Assembly: GCA_003249225.1 (NCBI GenBank)
Contig: QKJQ01000015.1
Coordinates: forward strand, 310,001 to 374,000
DNA: 64,000 nucleotides
Source of the DNA: Clostridia bacterium
Lineage (GTDB): Bacteria; Bacillota; Clostridia; Lachnospirales; Lachnospiraceae
Direction: 5' to 3'
In this document: in pieces, positions 16,728-25,682 of the stretch
Position numbering within the stretch: the first letter of the stretch is position 1
Layout of the letters: each line of letters opens with the position of its first letter
Program-made: the position numbers and the translations under genes
Notes under the pieces: generated by a model
The model's database searches: none
What the model was told of the DNA's origin: nothing
What the model saw: the letters and a program-made list of their open reading frames with translations, nothing else

Positions 16728-17987
16728 TTATACGGCAGAATCCCTGCCGATACGACAGCGGTTCAGTCGCTCGGATGCCGGAATCATAAAAAGTGCAAAA
16801 ATCAGCATGTAATAAGGAAATATACCAGTACTGAAGAACTGTGCAATCAGTCCAAACACCGGTGGGATGATTGCATACCCTATATATGCAAAGGCCATCT
16901 GCATGCCCATGATTGCCTGAGAATACTTTTTGCCGAAATGATCCGGTGTCTCATGTAGCATGGCCGGAAAAATCGGAGCACAGCCCATTCCTATAATCAA
17001 AAAGGAGATACCTGTGACTGTTGCAGGAAGCGGAAGCAGCAGTATACCAATTCCGATAAGTATTCCTATCTGTCCGATTCGTATCATTGTTTCATTCCGC
17101 AGTTTGATTGTCAGGACTCCGCTTACGAACCGCCCAATCGTTATACCAAAGTAAAACCCTGAGATCCATTTTGCTGCCATCTCCACGGTATATCCCTTCG
17201 TTAATACCAGATAACTACTGCCCCACAGACCAGCCGTTGCTTCTACTGCACAGTAACAAAAAAAAGCTGTCAGCGCTGGTTTTGCTCCTTTCATTCGAAA
17301 GAGCTGTCCAAAGCGCAGAGGTACATAGGGTTCCTCATTAATTCCCTTTTCCTGCGTAAGACTTACTCTATCCTCCATCCGCTTCCATAAAGGAAGAGAA
17401 AGAAATAAGATAAATACAAGACCGAACTGCAGAAAAGACAGTGTGCGGCATCCCATGCGCCAGCTTTCTCCCTTATTCAGAAAATAAGCGGTGATCATCG
17501 GACCGATGGTCGCTCCAAGTCCCCAGAAGCAGTGCAGCCAGTTCATATGCCTTGCTTTAAAATGTAATGCCACAAAATTATTCAGACCTGCATCCACGGA
17601 ACCCGCGCCAAGTCCTAGCGGGATTGCAAACAGAATAAGCCACAAAAAACTCTGCGACAGTGAATAGCCCAGCAAAGCGATGGCTGTAAGCAGTACGCAG
17701 AATGCAGTCACTTTTCCTGTCTTAAATCTTCTGATCAGCCGTTCACTGTTCATACTCGACAGAATGGTCCCGCAGGTCACCAGGATCGATACAACACCTT
17801 CATAGGAAATCGGCACGCCAAGGTCCTGATGTGCCACCGGCCAAATGGTGCCAAGGAGAGAGTCCGGAAGACCCAGACTGATAAACGAAAGATATATAAC
17901 AAGCAGTAAAAGAGTAACCATTTTTCTCCACCTGCCGTCTGTACCAAAGCAAACGGCATCCTCATAATTGTTAGTGTCTGCCACCAT
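16728..17987 (-). CDS. MFS transporter
   Basis: A 419-residue (or 397 if it starts at 17921) major facilitator superfamily carrier with about 12 hydrophobic segments. It has an FKTGKV-type basic loop between segments 2 and 3 in the first half and the glycine-rich GLGAGSVDAGLNNFVALHF helix seen in FucP/YfkF-like sugar-type MFS subfamilies. The upstream ATG has a poor ribosome site; the Met at 17921 follows GGTGGAG closely and begins right before the first membrane helix, so the start is uncertain. Substrate is unknown. It is divergent from the ABC exporter operon at 18210, and the short gap holds an inverted repeat CCCTGA-N8-TCAGGG (18063-18082). Confidence 0.8.
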   Translation of the reverse strand: MVADTNNYEDAVCFGTDGRWRKMVTLLLLVIYLSFISLGLPDSLLGTIWPVAHQDLGVPISYEGVVSILVTCGTILSSMNSERLIRRFKTGKVTAFCVLLTAIALLGYSLSQSFLWLILFAIPLGLGAGSVDAGLNNFVALHFKARHMNWLHCFWGLGATIGPMITAYFLNKGESWRMGCRTLSFLQFGLVFILFLSLPLWKRMEDRVSLTQEKGINEEPYVPLRFGQLFRMKGAKPALTAFFCYCAVEATAGLWGSSYLVLTKGYTVEMAAKWISGFYFGITIGRFVSGVLTIKLRNETMIRIGQIGILIGIGILLLPLPATVTGISFLIIGMGCAPIFPAMLHETPDHFGKKYSQAIMGMQMAFAYIGYAIIPPVFGLIAQFFSTGIFPYYMLIFALFMIPASERLNRCRIGRDSAV

Positions 17988-18096
17988 ATCCAGTTGAAAT
18001 TAATTCACAGCAGACCTATAGCAACTATATCATACCTGTTTACTAAAATCCACACGACAATACCCTGAATCAAACGTCAGGGAGGATATCTTTTTA

Positions 18097-18125
18097 TTGC
18101 CAATCATCGCTTTGCGTAATATAAT
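18097..18125 (+). promoter_or_regulatory. Strong sigma-A promoter for the ABC exporter operon
   Basis: TTGCCA (18097-18102), 17-base spacer, TATAAT (18120-18125), 85 bases before the start at 18210. Confidence 0.7.
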
Positions 18126-18209
18126 TATTTTGTAACATAATATGTGATGCAATCCATGGTTTTTGTGATTTTTTCCTTTTTAAAGTAAAATTGAGAAATG
18201 AGGGTGCCT

Positions 18210-19127
18210 ATGAATAATATTATTGAGCTCAAGGATCTAACAAAGTATTATGGGAAATCCAGAGGAATCATTGACGTCAGCTTTTCAGTCAGAGAAGGGG
18301 AGATCTTTGGCTTCATTGGACCGAATGGTGCCGGTAAATCCACCACCATCCGTACAATGCTTGGTTTGATACATAAAACCAGCGGTATGGCATCTATCTT
18401 TGGCAAAGATTGTGAAAATGAAGGTCATATCATTCGAAAAGATATTGGATACCTGCCTTCTGAGGTATTTTACTATGATGATATGAAGGTCATTGATCTG
18501 TTAAAATACTCAGCTAGTTTTTATGGCAAGATCGATATGGACAGAATACGCAATCTTTCCTCCACGCTTGATCTGGATCTCTCAAGAAAGATCGATGATT
18601 TAAGCTACGGGAATAAGAAAAAGGTCGGGATTGTTCAGGGTTTGATCCATAATCCAAAGCTAATTATACTGGATGAGCCAACAAGCGGTCTTGATCCGTT
18701 AATGCAACAGAAATTCTTTGAATTGATGCGGGAAGAGAATAAAAAAGGTGCCACCATACTTTTTTCTTCGCACATCCTGTCCGAAGTACAAAAACTCTGC
18801 TCCAGAGTTTGTATTATAAAAGAAGGCCGTGTAATCAAGGTCGAGAATATCAATGATATGATCAATACAACGTATAAGAAAATCCGGCTGAATTTCAAAG
18901 ACCAAATACCGGATGCATTGGAACAGCTGGATGGTATCAGCGCTGCTAAAAAGAATCATACTGAGATTTCTTTTCTTTATAAAGGAGATATCAATGCCAT
19001 TACGCATCAGTTATGTCATTATGAACTGCAGAATGTATTAATCGAGGAACCGGATCTGGAAGAAATCTTCCTTCATTACTACGGAAAAGAAGATGCAAGT
19101 CCGGAATCCAGACAGGAGCAGCTATGA
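18210..19127 (+). CDS. ABC transporter ATP-binding protein
   Basis: A 305-residue ABC ATPase of the ABC-2/bacitracin-exporter type. Walker A is GPNGAGKST (about residue 37), the signature is LSYGNKKKVGIVQGL (a Y-G-N-K-K variant of LSGGQ), Walker B is LIILDEPTSGLDP and the switch His is in SSHILSEV. A C-terminal ~80-residue extension after the NBD is usual in this type. Start 18210 (MNNIIELKDL) has GAGGGTG upstream; the ATG 12 bases earlier overlaps that site. It overlaps the first permease by four bases (ATGA), so the two are translationally coupled. The complex probably exports a lipid, peptide or drug; the substrate cannot be read. Confidence 0.9.
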   Translation: MNNIIELKDLTKYYGKSRGIIDVSFSVREGEIFGFIGPNGAGKSTTIRTMLGLIHKTSGMASIFGKDCENEGHIIRKDIGYLPSEVFYYDDMKVIDLLKYSASFYGKIDMDRIRNLSSTLDLDLSRKIDDLSYGNKKKVGIVQGLIHNPKLIILDEPTSGLDPLMQQKFFELMREENKKGATILFSSHILSEVQKLCSRVCIIKEGRVIKVENINDMINTTYKKIRLNFKDQIPDALEQLDGISAAKKNHTEISFLYKGDINAITHQLCHYELQNVLIEEPDLEEIFLHYYGKEDASPESRQEQL

Positions 19128-19924
19128 ATATTGTCAAATTGGAAATGAAACGATCCTTTTCTTCCTTTTTAAGCTTCACCGTCAGTATGATCGCCGTATG
19201 CTATGTCTTCTTTGCACTTTTCCCGAACTATGCGCAGGATGGAAAAATGCTGGAAGAAGTCTTAAGCAACTTTCCTGCAGAATTCAAAGCCGCTTTTGGC
19301 TTTTCTGATGTGGATCTGTCAACGATAACCGGTTTCTTAAGTTTTCTTTTTGGATATATCGTACTGATCGGCGCGGTCTATGGCATGAAGCTTGGTACTT
19401 CTCTGCCTTCCGAAGAAGCAAGAATCAAGACAGCAGATTTTCTTTTTTCTAAACCTATCAAAAGAAGCCGTATCCTTGCCAGTAAACTTGCCGCGATCGG
19501 CATCCTCCTTCTGGTACAGAATGTACTTCTTTATATAATGACATTACTGCCGCTGCTGCTCTTTCTCAACGATCCGGATTTTGATGTTGTAATCTATACC
19601 TGCATGAGCTTTTCTGTCGGACTTGTACAGCTCTTCTTTGTTGGTGTCGGTGCCTTGTGTTCCATGTTCTTCAAACGCCTGAAATCCGTGACTCCTTTAT
19701 CCCTTGGTGTTGTATTCTTCTTTTTCATAGTGGAAATGATCAACCAGTCCATAATGGATAAAAAACTGACATACCTTACTCCTTTTTCCTACTTTAAAGG
19801 AGCCGATCTGATTGCAGACCGTTCCTATGACGCAGTGTATGTCTTTCTGGTTCTTATCGTACTTACGGTAACTCTTGCTTTTAGCTTCCTTCTTTATCAG
19901 AAAAAGGATCTTCCAACAGTTTAA
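19124..19924 (+). CDS. ABC-2 type permease subunit 1
   Basis: A 266-residue membrane protein with six hydrophobic segments, starting MNIVKLEMKRSFSSFLSF. It begins with the cytoplasmic amphipathic helix typical of ABC-2 permeases and has the conserved middle segment TADFLFSKPIKRSRILASKL between membrane segments 2 and 3. It starts inside the end of the ATPase gene (four-base overlap) and is followed after 20 bases by a second, similar permease. The two probably form a heterodimeric channel driven by the ATPase. Confidence 0.87.
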   Translation: MNIVKLEMKRSFSSFLSFTVSMIAVCYVFFALFPNYAQDGKMLEEVLSNFPAEFKAAFGFSDVDLSTITGFLSFLFGYIVLIGAVYGMKLGTSLPSEEARIKTADFLFSKPIKRSRILASKLAAIGILLLVQNVLLYIMTLLPLLLFLNDPDFDVVIYTCMSFSVGLVQLFFVGVGALCSMFFKRLKSVTPLSLGVVFFFFIVEMINQSIMDKKLTYLTPFSYFKGADLIADRSYDAVYVFLVLIVLTVTLAFSFLLYQKKDLPTV

Positions 19925-19944
19925 TCGGTGAAAGGAGAACATTT

Positions 19945-20748
19945 ATGAATATCGTAAAACGGGAATTAAAAGCGCACCTGAAATCATTGCTGATCTGGTG
20001 CGGTTCGATGATATTTCTTATATATGCAGGAATGATAAAGTATTCTGCTTTTTCGGAAACAGGGGAAGCTGTCAATGAATTTATGGACAGTCTTCCTGCA
20101 CAGATGAAAACCATTCTTGGTCTTGGAGACGGAAATGATCTCACCTCGGTTGCTGTGTTTTATAGTATTTTCTTTTTGTACTTTCTTTTGCTGGCTGCCG
20201 TTTTTTCAACAATGCTTGGTGTAACGATTCTTGCAAAAGAAGAACGTGACAGGACCAGCGACTTTTTGTTCACGAAACCTGTGACCCGTGTCCATGTTAT
20301 AACCTGTAAAATCATAGCAGCTGTTATAAACCTTTTCGTATTTACCTTGGTCACACTGGTTGCATCGCTTCTTTTTGTACAGCCTTATCTGACAGAAGGA
20401 ATGTCGTTATTCCTTCCGATCTTTCTTGTCTGTACAGCGCTTTTCTTTCTTGAACTTCTGTTCTTTGGCATCGGACTTTTTCTTGCTTCCGTTACAAAGA
20501 ATGCAAAAAAAGCTTCTTCCCTTGCAACTCTAATCATTCTTGGAACTTTTATTCTGAAAGTTATCATTGAATTATATGAAAAGGCAAAACCGCTAGGTTT
20601 TCTCTCTCCTTTTTATTACTATAACGCACAGGACCTGATGTTTGACAGGACACTGGATGTCCCCTTTACCATACTGACACTTCTTCTTGCAACGGCCGGT
20701 GCCTGCGCCTGTTATTATTTTTATCAAAAAAGAGAATTACTTTCCTGA
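19945..20748 (+). CDS. ABC-2 type permease subunit 2
   Basis: A 267-residue paralogue of the preceding permease: it also begins MNIVKRELK, has six hydrophobic segments and shares the TSDFLFTKPVTRVHVITCK segment. GAAAGGAG is upstream of the ATG. It is the last gene of the three-gene operon and ends 16 bases from the convergent ZIP gene; no strong terminator is visible in that gap. Confidence 0.87.
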   Translation: MNIVKRELKAHLKSLLIWCGSMIFLIYAGMIKYSAFSETGEAVNEFMDSLPAQMKTILGLGDGNDLTSVAVFYSIFFLYFLLLAAVFSTMLGVTILAKEERDRTSDFLFTKPVTRVHVITCKIIAAVINLFVFTLVTLVASLLFVQPYLTEGMSLFLPIFLVCTALFFLELLFFGIGLFLASVTKNAKKASSLATLIILGTFILKVIIELYEKAKPLGFLSPFYYYNAQDLMFDRTLDVPFTILTLLLATAGACACYYFYQKRELLS

Positions 20749-20764
20749 ACTTATTTATCACCTT

Positions 20765-21589
20765 TTAGCCGAGTGCAACATCAAGAATCATCATAATCGA
20801 AAAGCCAAGCATACATCCGATTGTAGCCACGTCTGTATGCGATCCGCCGGTCTCCCTCTGTGCTTCCGGTATTAGTTCCTCAATAACGACATAGATCATT
20901 GCTCCTGCAGCAAAAGCAAGGGCATAGGGAAGTATTGGCTTCATTTTGATGACTGCAAAGGCTCCCAGCACACCGGCAATTGGTTCAACAATTCCCGACG
21001 CCTGTCCATAGAAAAATGATTTACTTCTTGACAGCTTCTCTCTCCGTAATGGAATGGAAACCGCAGCACCTTCCGGAAAGTTTTGTATTCCAATACCTAT
21101 TGCAAGTGCAATGGCGCCTGCAAGGGAGGCTGCTCCAACATTTCCTGAGGCTGCTGCTCCAAAGGCAACACCAACGGCAAGTCCCTCCGGAATGTTGTGC
21201 ATGGTTATGGCAAGAACCAGCAAAATACTTCTCTGCCAGTGCGTTTTTACACCCTCTGCCTGATTTGTCTCCAGACCAAGATGAAGATGCGGCATCAGCT
21301 TATCCACAAGATACAGGAATCCACCGCCCAGCAAAAATCCGATGACAGCCGTCAGCCAAGCCGTCTGTCCCTGTTCCTTTGCCATTTCAATGGCCGGTGC
21401 AAGCAGCGACCAAAAACTGGCAGCGATCATGACTCCCGCAGCAAAACCCAGCATGGTATTTAAAACATTTTTTTTAATTTCTTTGAAAAAGAAGACCATC
21501 GCCGCACCAAGTGCAGTCATCGCATAGGTAAACAATGTAGCCATAAGAGCCTGTACTTCCGGTGCAAGACCATAGAACCAATCAACCAT
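20765..21589 (-). CDS. ZIP-family metal transporter
   Basis: A 274-residue ZIP protein with eight hydrophobic segments. The metal-binding helix 4 motif is [12 protein letters not shown], and helix 5 has [14 protein letters not shown], both diagnostic of the GufA/ZupT-like branch. A short His segment (MPHLHLGLE) lies in the variable cytoplasmic loop. It should carry zinc or other divalent metals across the membrane. The ATG follows a GGGAGAACGTT stretch. It is a single gene, convergent with the ABC exporter operon and 54 bases downstream of the nitroreductase-like gene on the same strand. Confidence 0.9.
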   Translation of the reverse strand: MVDWFYGLAPEVQALMATLFTYAMTALGAAMVFFFKEIKKNVLNTMLGFAAGVMIAASFWSLLAPAIEMAKEQGQTAWLTAVIGFLLGGGFLYLVDKLMPHLHLGLETNQAEGVKTHWQRSILLVLAITMHNIPEGLAVGVAFGAAASGNVGAASLAGAIALAIGIGIQNFPEGAAVSIPLRREKLSRSKSFFYGQASGIVEPIAGVLGAFAVIKMKPILPYALAFAAGAMIYVVIEELIPEAQRETGGSHTDVATIGCMLGFSIMMILDVALG

Positions 21590-21643
21590 AACGTTCTCCC
21601 TTTCTTATGTGCCTGTTTCAAAGCTTCCTTTCAATTACTTCGA

Positions 21644-22492
21644 TTATTTCTCTTCCTGCCAGGAGATCAGGTAGTCCAGACCCTGCTCCTGCTGTATTCC
21701 TTCCTCTGTTTTAACAAATCTTCCTTTCAGATCTTTTTCCATAACTGCCAGATGAAAATGAGAAACCGCAATTCCAAGATCAATACTGTCCATATCAAAC
21801 TTCAGCTTATCTCCGTACCCACGTTTTTTATAAAAATCCCATCGATGTCCATTTTTAATGATTCGCCATGGCTGCTTGTTCGATGCAGAAGGCGCAAGAC
21901 GTACCATATCAAGAGGGAATCGATAATCCTCTGCATTTTCTGGATTCAATGGCTTTTTGAAGCTTTGATCAAAGAACATCGTATCCCACGGGTTTCGTTT
22001 CGCCGACTGTGCAAAGGTACGAAACATCTTGTCATTTAAGCCCAGACGCTCTGACGGATATCCGATCGGAGAAACAATCGGAATGATTTCATTTTCTTTG
22101 CATTGCAGTGCTTTTATGAAGCTGCTTCGGTTGAATGTCCCCCCCAGCCAGCATGTTCCAAGACCAAGCGAAGAAGCATACAGAACGAATACCTCCATAC
22201 TGTAACCAAGTGCCAGAAGATCTTCCTGTGTATTCTGAATAACCGCCGTAATATAATCGGAGGCCCCTTTGATGACTCCGTATGTTCCAAGCTTCTCGTT
22301 GTCCGTTCCCTGCTGACGATGCAGCAGCTGCAGCCGTATGTCGGAAGAAAATGGAGACGTAATCGTCTGAGCAAAATCCAGCAGTTTCTCTTTATCCTCC
22401 TCAATAAGACTCTGGATCTTATAAGTCCGAATGCTTTTTCTGCCACGAATGGTATCTTCTATCGGAAAACTGCCTATGAATTCATTCGCCAT
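21644..22492 (-). CDS. Nitroreductase-like flavoprotein (TM1586 type)
   Basis: A 282-residue protein of the putative TM nitroreductase family: two nitroreductase-like halves in one chain. Visible are an N-terminal RGRKSIRTYK FMN-phosphate motif, GLGTCWLGGTFNRS in the middle, and LAPSASNKQPWR in the second half, the usual signature of the family. It would bind FMN in the cytoplasm; the natural substrate of the family is unknown. The start follows GGAGGCGTTGT. It may be cotranscribed with the ZIP gene downstream (gap 54 bases). Confidence 0.85.
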   Translation of the reverse strand: MANEFIGSFPIEDTIRGRKSIRTYKIQSLIEEDKEKLLDFAQTITSPFSSDIRLQLLHRQQGTDNEKLGTYGVIKGASDYITAVIQNTQEDLLALGYSMEVFVLYASSLGLGTCWLGGTFNRSSFIKALQCKENEIIPIVSPIGYPSERLGLNDKMFRTFAQSAKRNPWDTMFFDQSFKKPLNPENAEDYRFPLDMVRLAPSASNKQPWRIIKNGHRWDFYKKRGYGDKLKFDMDSIDLGIAVSHFHLAVMEKDLKGRFVKTEEGIQQEQGLDYLISWQEEK

Positions 22493-22714
22493 ACAACGCC
22501 TCCTTTGTGTGTTTTTTGTATAATTTTATACTACACTTGAATGGCATAAAAGTCAATTTGCCAAAATCTAAATTTATTACAATACATCTTATGTAACTAC
22601 CAGTCATTTTTCTGATTTTGTTATAAAATAAATAGAAATGCTTTTGAAATGGCATACGAAATTCTGCCTTCAAAATGATGAAAGTATACCCATGATAAGA
22701 GAAAGAGAGGATCT

Positions 22715-23839
22715 ATGAGTAAAACATTTGATATAAACAGTCAGGACAGCCAGGGGACAAAAGTCGAGCCGGTTCTGCCGGAGAATTTTGATTGTGACGG
22801 GTATCATGAATATGAAGAAGCTTTGTTGGAACGCAACCTTGCTTTCACAAAAGCAGAAAGTGGAATTCAGGTCTACCGAAGGGTTCGCGCCAATGGTGTT
22901 TTTTATGATAAATGCAAAGACTTTAAAGAATCACTGGCGTTACAGCTTGGAGCTTTGCAGACCAGCCTGGCTTATAAAGCTGATATTGCTAATTTTCTTG
23001 AGCCCTGGTATGGTATCGGATACATTGCCTCTTGTTTTGGCAGTGAATACATCTGGCATGAAGGTCAGGCACCGGCGGTAACACCAAAATTTAAATCAGC
23101 CAGCGAAATCCTGAATTCTGACTTTACACCCATTCATAAAACACCGATTGGTCGTTATACCCTTGAAATGATCGAATACTTTCTTGATAAAACAAAGGGC
23201 AAGCTCCCAATGTCATTCAGCGATATTCAGTCCCCGCTGAACATGCTGTCATACCTGCTGCCGATCAATGATTTGTTTCTGGAAATCTATGACGAGCCAG
23301 ACGATGTGGCAAAAGCCGCAGCACTGACCTCGGACCTGCTGATCGAATTCTTAAATCAACAGAAAACACTGATTGGACCAGCGCTTGCTTCTCCCGGACA
23401 TGGATTTGCAAGCAGCCGTGTGTTTAGAGGTGCCGGAATGAGTGATGATAACGCGATCATGCTGCAACCCGATGATTACCTTGACCTGTTCAGACCCTCC
23501 GACGAGAAAATCGGAGCTGCTTTTGGCGGTACCGTTTTTCATTCCTGCGGCAACTGGGAGAATAAGATCTCCATGGTAAAACAATTACAAGGCCTTACGA
23601 CCATTGATGGAGCTTTTTCAGCGGAGACCGATCCATCACCCAATGATCCGTCTGTCTTTGGTAAAGCTTTTCAAAATACAGGTATCGTACTAAACGCACG
23701 TGCGGTTGGCGATGCCAATGACAGTTTCTCTGTATTCCAGTCAATGTACCAGAAGAATCAAAAACTGATCGCAGTCACATATTGCAAGACACCTAGGGAA
23801 CAGCAAACATTATATGATTTGCTTCACTCACTTACATAA
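22715..23839 (+). CDS. Uroporphyrinogen decarboxylase-like (URO-D/corrinoid methyltransferase family) protein
   Basis: A 374-residue TIM-barrel protein of the URO-D superfamily, as judged from its length, the SFSDIQSPLNMLSYLLP segment and a C-terminal FHSCGNWENKI, where His and Cys match the zinc site of MtaA/MtbA-like methyltransferases. True HemE arginine motifs at the N-terminus are not seen, and no heme, corrinoid or methyltransferase activation gene is nearby. A methyltransferase or an enzyme on a small modified sugar or amine is therefore more likely than heme synthesis. GAGAGG lies four bases before the ATG. It has its own terminator (23845-23892). Confidence 0.75.
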   Translation: MSKTFDINSQDSQGTKVEPVLPENFDCDGYHEYEEALLERNLAFTKAESGIQVYRRVRANGVFYDKCKDFKESLALQLGALQTSLAYKADIANFLEPWYGIGYIASCFGSEYIWHEGQAPAVTPKFKSASEILNSDFTPIHKTPIGRYTLEMIEYFLDKTKGKLPMSFSDIQSPLNMLSYLLPINDLFLEIYDEPDDVAKAAALTSDLLIEFLNQQKTLIGPALASPGHGFASSRVFRGAGMSDDNAIMLQPDDYLDLFRPSDEKIGAAFGGTVFHSCGNWENKISMVKQLQGLTTIDGAFSAETDPSPNDPSVFGKAFQNTGIVLNARAVGDANDSFSVFQSMYQKNQKLIAVTYCKTPREQQTLYDLLHSLT

Positions 23840-23844
23840 AAAGA

Positions 23845-23892
23845 AAAGCTGCTGCAATCGTTCTGATCTCTCAGGAAGAATGCAGCGGCTTT
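23845..23892 (+). terminator. Terminator after the URO-D-like gene
   Basis: AAAGCTGCTGCA (23845-23856) pairs with TGCAGCGGCTTT (23881-23892) and is followed by CTTTAT. It lies between convergent genes and probably serves both. Confidence 0.7.
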
Positions 23893-23894
23893 CT

Positions 23895-25334
23895 TTATAG
23901 GGTCGTTATCTGATTTCGTCCGTTTTTCTTTGACCGGTACAAGGCTTCATCGGCCTGCTCAAACATCTGATCCAGTGTCAGAGAATGGTTTACTTCAACA
24001 ATCCCGATGCTGACAGTTATGGCCTGATTCATTTTATCACCATCTTCTGCTATCGTTTTCATAAAGTTCTGTAAGAGTTCATGTGCCTCTTCTTTGTTCG
24101 TTGAAAGAATGCCAAAAAACTCATCCCCACCCCAACGGGAAGCAAAACCTTTCCCTGCTATCGTCTTTTGTATGGTTTCTCCGACCATTGCGAGTACAGC
24201 ATTTCCAAACATATGACCCTTGGTATCATTTATGATTTTAAAGTTATCAATGTCAAAAATGAAAAGTGTTGCTGTCTCCTTTTTGTTCATTTGCTCCAAC
24301 CGCTGTTTTCGAAACAACTTCCGATTCGGAAGTCCGGTAAGATCATCTGTATTTTCCATCCGAATTACAATTTTGTTATAACCAAAGAACACAATTGAGG
24401 TCGCAAATATACAAGCGGTTAGAGACATCAGCAGGTTAAGAATATTATTGATCAGACGCTCCCGAAATACATGCGATATGGAACCAGTATCTTTTTCAAG
24501 GATCAGATACCAACCAAGTACTTCGTCGTACTTTGTTATCAGACACTTTCGTTCAGCACCTGCCGTGAACCACTGCAAGGCTGAAGTTTCTGTTTCATTC
24601 AATTCTATGTTATCCTTTATTCCGGTCACTTCCTGCAGTGTATCTTCCTTAATAAATATATCTGTAGCTCCGGTAAATGAATTATCAACGCCTCCGACGT
24701 TTATTATATAAACTTCCAGATCATAATCATTTTCATAGGAACGCATTGTCTCTTCGACTGAGGAAACCAAAAGACCGACGCCTATGACACCAAGCAGTGC
24801 TCCTTCTTCATTCTCTACACGAAAGTTAACAAAAACAGACAGCATATCCGCATTTGCTTCGTTCGTATCAACTTCCAGATCATATTCTTTACCGCTGTCT
24901 ACAAAATTATAGTACCAGACATCATGCTCATCCTCCTGGGATACAGTTTTGTTCAGTCCGTCCTGATAATAATAATTACCCGTAACAGTCGATACGCAAA
25001 ATACGGTGGTGTATGCATATTCTTTCTGGTAGTTTCCAAGATAGCCGTAAAGCTTCTCCATATAGGCTTCGTCTGAAGTATTCTCCGGTTCCTGTTCAAG
25101 CCATTCTTTTAGGAACGAATCATTTGCCATCGTACGGGATACCATGACCGGTTTCGACATGCTGCTTTCGATATGTTTGTATATGTCACTACCGGCGAGC
25201 TTTACAATACTCTCAAGGTGCCGTTCTGACAGCTCCTGATAAGCTCTTGTATCCTTATAGAGCACACCCATAAATCCAAGAATGATAAATAGAACAACGA
25301 TCAGATTACTGAACAGCAAAGTACGCTTTTTCAA
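23895..25334 (-). CDS. Membrane diguanylate cyclase with extracellular dCACHE-like sensor
   Basis: A 479-residue protein. I place the start at a TTG (25334) because GGAGG stands eight bases before it and the first membrane segment follows (LFSNLIVVLFIILGFMGVLY). The annotated longer frame to 25409 also begins with TTG but has no ribosome site. After the first segment come ~260 extracellular residues of dCACHE type (YYYQDGLN, VWYYNFVDSG), a second segment (NLLMSLTACIFATSIVFFGY) and a GGDEF domain with intact RWGGDEF. The RxxD inhibitory site is missing (AGKG at that place), so product inhibition is not expected. It should turn an outside small-molecule signal into c-di-GMP. Confidence 0.88.
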   Translation of the reverse strand: MKKRTLLFSNLIVVLFIILGFMGVLYKDTRAYQELSERHLESIVKLAGSDIYKHIESSMSKPVMVSRTMANDSFLKEWLEQEPENTSDEAYMEKLYGYLGNYQKEYAYTTVFCVSTVTGNYYYQDGLNKTVSQEDEHDVWYYNFVDSGKEYDLEVDTNEANADMLSVFVNFRVENEEGALLGVIGVGLLVSSVEETMRSYENDYDLEVYIINVGGVDNSFTGATDIFIKEDTLQEVTGIKDNIELNETETSALQWFTAGAERKCLITKYDEVLGWYLILEKDTGSISHVFRERLINNILNLLMSLTACIFATSIVFFGYNKIVIRMENTDDLTGLPNRKLFRKQRLEQMNKKETATLFIFDIDNFKIINDTKGHMFGNAVLAMVGETIQKTIAGKGFASRWGGDEFFGILSTNKEEAHELLQNFMKTIAEDGDKMNQAITVSIGIVEVNHSLTLDQMFEQADEALYRSKKNGRNQITTL

Positions 25335-25472
25335 TATGTTTTCCTCCGATTCTTTCTCACCGTAAATACTGGCTTCTCTGGTTTCGTTCTTTATTACGTC
25401 TACTCTCAAGTCAATGCGTTAACTGACCATGCATTGGATCTTTGCCTTAGTACACGTATCAAAGCTGCATTT

Positions 25473-25501
25473 ATACTACACTGTAGGAAATGAAAAGTCA
25501 A
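25473..25501 (-). promoter_or_regulatory. Strong sigma-A promoter for the dCACHE-GGDEF gene
   Basis: TTGACT, 17-base spacer, TAGTAT on the minus strand, giving a leader of about 130 bases before the TTG start at 25334. Confidence 0.65.
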
Positions 25502-25529
25502 TTTTTATGCATAAAGTTAATAAAATAAA

Positions 25530-25601
25530 GAATGTGTCCGGGCGCATTCTTCGCGTCGCACGCGCTCCTACAATGAGAATTTACCTTTCGCGTACGTACG
25601 C
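25530..25601. repeat. GC-rich cluster of three small palindromes
   Basis: Within an AT-rich gap there are GAATGTG/CGCATTC (25530-25549), CGCGT-cgc-ACGCG (25552-25564) and the perfect 12-base palindrome GCGTACGTACGC (25590-25601). Base composition is sharply different from the surroundings. It may be a dispersed repeat element or a structured RNA; nothing else in the 25335-25682 gap explains it apart from the promoter and terminator listed. Confidence 0.45.
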
Positions 25602-25651
25602 ATCCTGCACAGATTGTTTTTTTATAGGAAAGTTAAAGAACTTTCTAAAAA

Positions 25652-25677
25652 AAATGGATCCGGTTACAGATCCATTT
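25652..25677 (-). terminator. Terminator of the chemoreceptor gene
   Basis: AAATGGATC pairs with GATCCATTT over an eight-base loop; the minus strand continues with eight T. It begins six bases after the stop codon. Confidence 0.85.
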
Positions 25678-25682
25678 CTTTT

